Shown here piece by piece: positions 58,803 to 64,000 of a DNA stretch of 64,000 nucleotides. Position 1 is the stretch's first letter. Each line of letters opens with the position of its first letter. Origin of the DNA: Adenanthera pavonina. Lineage: Eukaryota; Streptophyta; Magnoliopsida; Fabales; Fabaceae. The stretch spans positions 10,188,001-10,252,000 of the forward strand of contig JAIVEN010000013.1 in assembly GCA_026686845.1 (NCBI GenBank), given 5' to 3'. The translations under genes and the position numbers were made by a program. The notes beneath the pieces are model-generated. The model worked only from the letters and a program-made list of their open reading frames with translations, made no database searches and was not told the DNA's origin.

Positions 58803-61133
58803 TGTAACAACCTACCTCCAAATACCTCCAGACTTAACCAAAACTACCAAAATCATCAACCAATACACACCTCATCCTTCAAAAACAGCAGAAACAGAAC
58901 AACAACACCCAAAATTGGACTGGGGTCGCAGTAGCTACAATACCATCGCAGCTCCGACCTCTCCTGAAACTCCCTCACTTTTGGCCTCACTGGCGCCATG
59001 ACCTGGACTCTGAAGCCGCGGCGCCCCCTGTTGATATCCCATATCAGCAACTTCTACAATCCGGGGCGAATTTCTGATGCGCATAACTTTATGCTCCGAC
59101 CTCCGATTGACTTGATTCCAACTCCTACAAGTCAATGTAGTCCCAAGCTATCCATAGACACCCTTCTTGCCTCAAGCCAACTCCGTAATGGAGATTTTGG
59201 ACCCTTAACACTGTTTTGGTCACTTATTGACCAAAACTCACCACTAACCACTTCCAATTATCACCAAAGACAACTAGTCACTCAAAGACCATTCATATAG
59301 GTCCAAAACCCCCAAACTGACCTGTCCAAAAAGGTTTCACCTCAAAGGAACCACTCCTCTGAGTTTTGACCCCCTTAAACCTCAACATGACAAGACGGGC
59401 TACAAGCCCTAAACACAACAACTAGGCCTAAAACCACCTTGGGCTCCAAAATAACATAATACTGACTTCCCAACATCCAATACTCTCAAAACACCACAAA
59501 TAACACATTCCACACATAACCAAAATAACTACCCATACATCACAATATACATTTATAACCATTCTTACAACACCATATGCTTAATACAAAACCTTCTATC
59601 CTACTTGGCACATAATACATTATCCAAAAATAAACAGTACATAGACTATTCCCACGTCCGCAGCTACTCTCTGGGCTTCTCAAGACTAGTGCCAGAACCT
59701 TCACCTGAAAGGGTTAGTCATGGGAGAGGGTGGGGTGGGACAATATCTCAGTAACCGGGACAACCACACACATAAACATATATATATATATATATTCTTA
59801 TACATAACTCATATAACACATGAATGCAATGTAAAATGAATGGTATGCATGTCACCCTCTCAGGGGTCTCATCCTTATCCTCCCTAACATATACAATCCA
59901 TCCTTATCCTCCCTAACATATACGATCCACCCTTATCCTCCCTAACACATATAATTCACCCTTATCCTCCCTAACACATATACATATACACACATCTCAT
60001 CCTTATCCTCCCTAACACATAAATCATCATACATTATACATATATCATCATATCATCACTACTCCGTCGACCATATAACACAGTCTCACAATATCATGTG
60101 GTGATGCTAATGTATCATCATATAATCATCATGATGTCATATCATCATGTATGCACCATCTCACATCATATCAATGTCAACATCATATATATCATCATCA
60201 CAATCATCATCATCATCTAACCGTACACATACCACGATATATATAGAAAATGATACACACAACACATCAATATCGTGGTATGAAAGAGACATGCATATAT
60301 ACACAACTATACAATACCACATAAACAAACATCCGGTTACCTTAGATTGTCAATACCGTGCTCGCACAAGTTCCACACGCTTTCTTGAACACCAACACGC
60401 TTGAACCCCTCTCGGCTAACCAAACAACCTTCATAACAACACAATTCTTTCATTAACACAATATACCAATAACCAACACATCACAATTCAACCACTTTAG
60501 GCCTAACCCAAGGTTCCAACACCCCTTTCATGCATCAATAAGCTCTTAGGGAACATTTACACACCAAACAATACCATACAACTCGGATTCCCAAGAGCCT
60601 TAACCCGAATTAACCTAGGGTTAAGCTCAAATTACATATAAACCCTTCAAAACTCACATCCAAGCAACAAGAACACCAAAACACACATCATTAACCTCTT
60701 TTTAATCATCTCAATCGGTGGATTTCATCACAAACCAGAAATACAACCTCAAAATAGAAAACACCAAATTTCCACCAAAGAAAAATGAAGAGGAAGGAGT
60801 AGAGAACACTTACCAACTTAAATCCAAGCTCTCTCGGTTCGAAAATCACTCCTGGACGCCGAAAATGTCAAACCCTCGTCGCCTCTCTCGTTGCTCTCTC
60901 TGATTTCTTTCCTTTTGAACGTCCGAAATGATCCGGATTTAAATAAAAATCTCAACTCTCGCCTAGGCGCCACCATAAATTTGCTGGACAATGCTACTGG
61001 AAGGCATCTTGCTGCGACGGCTCTGCTTCTCGCCACGATATAAAGCCCTTTCTGACTTCTCTTGAACCTAACTCCGCCCTGTTTCCTCCTGTCCTGAACA
61101 CAAGCCAATAAAGATATCATGAGGGACATTACA
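58803..61133 (-). repeat. 3' LTR of the chromovirus, 2.33 kb
   Basis: The ends are TGTAACAACC (58803) and GGGACATTACA (61133); in the sense direction (minus strand) the LTR starts TGTAATGTCCC. It directly abuts a polypurine tract at 61134-61146. It is related to the solo LTR at 37804-40198. Repeats of a 'tcatccttatcctccctaaca' type are amplified at 59870-60025. A T/A-rich box with a downstream leader on the minus strand (about 60945) may be the promoter. Confidence 0.8.
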
Positions 61134-61146
61134 CTTTCCCCTCCTT
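61134..61146 (-). other. Polypurine tract of the chromovirus
   Basis: On the minus strand the sequence AAGGAGGGGAAAG lies immediately before the 3' LTR, where plus-strand DNA synthesis is primed in LTR retrotransposons. Confidence 0.75.
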
Positions 61147-61181
61147 ATAAAAATTTCATCCTCGAAATTTCAACTCTTACC

Positions 61182-64000
61182 TTACTCAAAAATCTCAGGG
61201 TATTTCCTTCGCATGGATTCTTCTGTCTCCCACATGACGTCATTTGATGTCAAACCGCTCCATAAGACTTTTATCAACTTTATGGTCTTATTTCTCAATT
61301 GCTTTTCTTTAACATCTAGAATTTGTAGCGGCATGACCTCAAAAGTCAGATCCTCTCGCACTTGAACTGCCTCATCATCAATCACATGAGACGGATCCGG
61401 ATGATATTTCTTAAGTTGAGACACGTGGAATACATCATGTAATCTAGCAAGGTTAGGCGGTAGCGCCACTTGATACGCTACTAGCCCAATTCATTCTAGA
61501 ATCTTATATGGACCTATATACCGTGGAGTGAGCTTCTTCGCTTGAATCAACCTTCCAATACCAGTGGTAGGAGTGACCTTCAAAAACACATGATCTCCAA
61601 CATCAAATTCCAATGGTCTCCTCCTCCTGTCTACATAACTCTTTTGTCGACTCTTAGCAGTAAGAAGCTTCTAGCGAATATTCTCTATTTGCCGAGAGGT
61701 TTGATCAACAATATCTGGGCCCAAAAGACTCATTTCACCGAGTTCAACCTAACACAACGGTGATCTGCATTTTCTGCCATACAATGCTTCATGTGGAGCC
61801 ATCAACAAACTCGAGTGGAAACTGTTGTTGTAGGCAAATTCAACCAATGGCAAGAACTGATCCCAATTGCCTTTATTCTCTAGAACACATGCTCGCAGCA
61901 TGTCCTCCAGAGTTTGAATTGTCCTTTCAGTCTGCCCATCAGATTGAGGGTGATAAGCAATACTAAAACCAATTTTGTACCCATGGCTTTCTGCAGAGAT
62001 TTCCAAAACCTGAATGTGAACCTGGGATCTCTATCTGACATAATATTAATCGAGATTCCATGTAGCCTTACAATTTCATTCACATAAAGCTGCGCCAACT
62101 TTTCCATCGAAATCGTTTCCCGAATTAGAAGAAAATGGGCCAACTTCGTTAATATGTCCACAATGACCCATATTCCATTATGTCCTGAAAAGGTTCTTGG
62201 TAATCCCATTACAAAATCCATGGAAACATTATCCCATTTCTACTCTGGAATCTCCATGGGTTGCAACGTACCTACAGGCAATTGGTGCTCAATCTTGACC
62301 CTCTAACAAATTAAACATCTTACAACATGCTCTGTGATGTCCTTTTTCATTCCTGGCCACCAATAACCATGCTTTAAATCTTGATACATCTTGGTGGTAC
62401 CTGGGTGAATAGTGTACCTGCTCTTATGAGCTTCTTCCAAAACAATTTCTCGCAAACTCGTAACATTAGGCACACAAATTCGACCATGGTACCTAATGAT
62501 GCCATCTTCCAAAATATCAAAGTCCTGGGTCTCTGCCATTTCGATCTGTTCCCGAACGCCCAAAAGATATTCATCCTCCAACTGAGTATAGCGAATGTTC
62601 CTCAATAAATCGCTTGATATACTGAGGGAACTCATTACTAATACTCTAGGATGGACATTAATGGATAATTTCATATCTCTCAGGCTTTCAAGCAATTGCT
62701 GCTCCCTTATCATCATTGTGGCCATATGAATCGACTTTCTAATCAACGCATCCGCCACAACATTGGCTTTCCCAGGATGATACTTCAAAACAAACTCATA
62801 ATCTACAAGGAACTCAATCCAACGCCTTTGCCTCATGTTCAGCTCTTTTTCATCAAACAAATACTTTAAACTTTTATGATCATTAAACACCTCGAACTGA
62901 ACGCCATATAGATAATGCCTCCAGAATTTCAAGGCAAACACTACTGCTGCTAGCTCAAGGTCGTGAGTAGGATAGTTTTCCTTGTGAGGCCTCAACTGTC
63001 TTGAAGCATATGCCACAACTCGACCTTGCTGTATCAAAACACACCTTAGACCCTTCTTAGAGGTGTCCGTATAAACAGTGAACGAATCTGGTGGGTTAAG
63101 GATAATGAGCACTAGGGCAAATGTTAGACAAACCTTTAGCTCTTGGAATGCTCTCACACACCTGTCATCCCAAATGAAAGATCGATCCTTATAGGTGAGT
63201 CTAGTCAATGGCATAATAAGCTGAGAGAATCCCTTAATGAACCTTTGGTAATATCTGGTCAAACCCAGAAAACTCTGAATTTCAGTCACCGATTGCGGTC
63301 TCTCCGAATTCAACACCGCTTCAACTTTACTAGGGTCTATTGCCACTCCTTCTGCAGAAATCACGTGACCCAGAAATTTCACCTCCCGTAGCCAAAACTC
63401 ACACTTACTGAGCTTAGCATACAGTTGGTGATCCCGCAATACTTGCAACACAATCCGAAGATGAAGTGCATATTCTTCCTCACTCTTGGAGTAAATCAGA
63501 ATATCATCGATAAACACCACCACAAATTTATCCAGATACGGCCGAAACACTCTGTTCATAAAATCCATGAAGATTGCTGGGGCATTGTTCAACCCGAATA
63601 GCATCATCAGAAACTCATAATGACCATATCGAGTGCGAAATGCCGTTTTAGGTACATCTTCAGTATGTACTCACAATTGATGGTATCCTGATCTCAAATC
63701 GATTTTAGAGAATACGGAAGCACCTGCCAACTGATCAATTAAGTCTTCAATCCTGGGCAAAGGATATTTATTCTTGATCGTCACTCGGTTCAGTTACCTG
63801 TAGTCAATGCACAATCTGAGGCTACCATCCTTCTTCTTAACAAACAACACTAGAACTCCCCAAGGTGAGATACTCGGTCTGATAAAACCTCTTTTCAACA
63901 AATCCTCAATTTGCTTCTTCAGTTCCTTCAATTCCGATGGGGCCATTCGATATGGAGCCTTCAAAGTAGGACTTGTCACGGGCACCAATTCGATGGAAAA
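61182..64000 (-). pseudogene. Chromovirus pol (RT, RNase H, integrase, chromodomain), decayed
   Basis: On the minus strand the RT N-terminal part (64000-63797) ends in TAA at 63794-63796. A further TGA lies at 63671-63673. The main frame then runs to 62303, covering the RT active site (FIDD, about 63510), RNase H (first catalytic D about 63075) and the integrase HHCC zinc finger (about 62430-62310). It ends in TAG at 62303-62305. Integrase core pieces follow, with a TAG at 62240-62242, a frameshift near 62000 and a TAG at 61749-61751. The last piece (61469-61182) holds the end of integrase and a chromodomain-like tail. At least five stops and one frameshift make it non-functional. Pol would act in cDNA synthesis and integration at chromatin. 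Confidence 0.88.

Larger units (their letters stand above)
58803..64000 (-). mobile_element. Ty3/gypsy chromovirus (Tekay/Del-like), 3' half
   Basis: On the minus strand, entering from the right edge, the order is reverse transcriptase, RNase H, integrase, a chromodomain-like C-terminus, polypurine tract and 3' LTR. The order RT-RNase H-INT defines Ty3/gypsy. The long LTR and the C-terminal 'LRxKxIxLxKVxW...WE' pattern point to the Tekay/Del chromovirus group. Gag, protease and the 5' LTR lie outside the window, so the target duplication cannot be checked; 'atacc' precedes the LTR. It is inserted into the Ogre-type LTR. Confidence 0.85.

Overview
The window is nuclear DNA from a flowering plant, most likely a eudicot. 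It is strongly AT-rich, introns have GT/AG borders, and the sequence is packed with plant transposons: Ty3/gypsy and Ty1/copia LTRs, Stowaway and hAT MITEs, tRNA-derived SINEs and an integrated pararetrovirus. The species cannot be named from the sequence. Only one host gene looks intact, a two-exon Dof zinc-finger transcription factor at 49.8-51.1 kb. Two other host genes are present as wrecks. One is the first exon of an NDL/NDRG-like gene on the minus strand, split by a hAT MITE (16.5-17.4 kb). The other is a cytosolic-type HSP70 on the minus strand with its canonical intron, several frameshifts and a solo LTR inside it (21.9-25.0 kb).

Layout. 0-4.1 kb: a fragment of a gypsy LTR (family A), interrupted by a 2.9-kb solo LTR with target duplication AAATA. 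4.5-7.4 kb: a decayed Ogre/Tat-type LTR start, followed by a GC-rich, promoter-like stretch. 7.65-14.14 kb: an endogenous caulimovirid arranged as a 2.06-kb inverted repeat around a 2.4-kb gag/protease/RT loop, with a viral promoter at each end pointing outwards. 14.3-21 kb: two Stowaway MITEs of identical length, the NDL exon and AT-rich DNA. 21.6-25.2 kb: the HSP70 pseudogene with its promoter. 25.6-33.5 kb: AT-rich DNA holding a perfect-looking foldback with 49-bp tandem repeats, a MITE and three SINE-like elements. 33.55-42.99 kb: a gypsy element reduced to LTR plus truncated LTR, with two further solo LTRs nested in it. 43-49.8 kb: AT-rich DNA with a tandem duplication and two small Stowaway MITEs. 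49.8-51.1 kb: the Dof gene. 52.8-56.5 kb: a hAT MITE and a duplicated block. 56.58-58.80 kb: an Ogre-type LTR with a periodic motif. 58.80-64.0 kb: the 3' LTR and pol of a decayed minus-strand chromovirus (Tekay/Del-like) that runs off the right edge.

The genes do not form a pathway. The main biology is nested insertion: target duplications and interrupted reading frames give a relative order of events. The most unusual object is the inverted-repeat viral locus, which could give long double-stranded RNA if transcribed through. I found no tRNA, rRNA or CRISPR genes.
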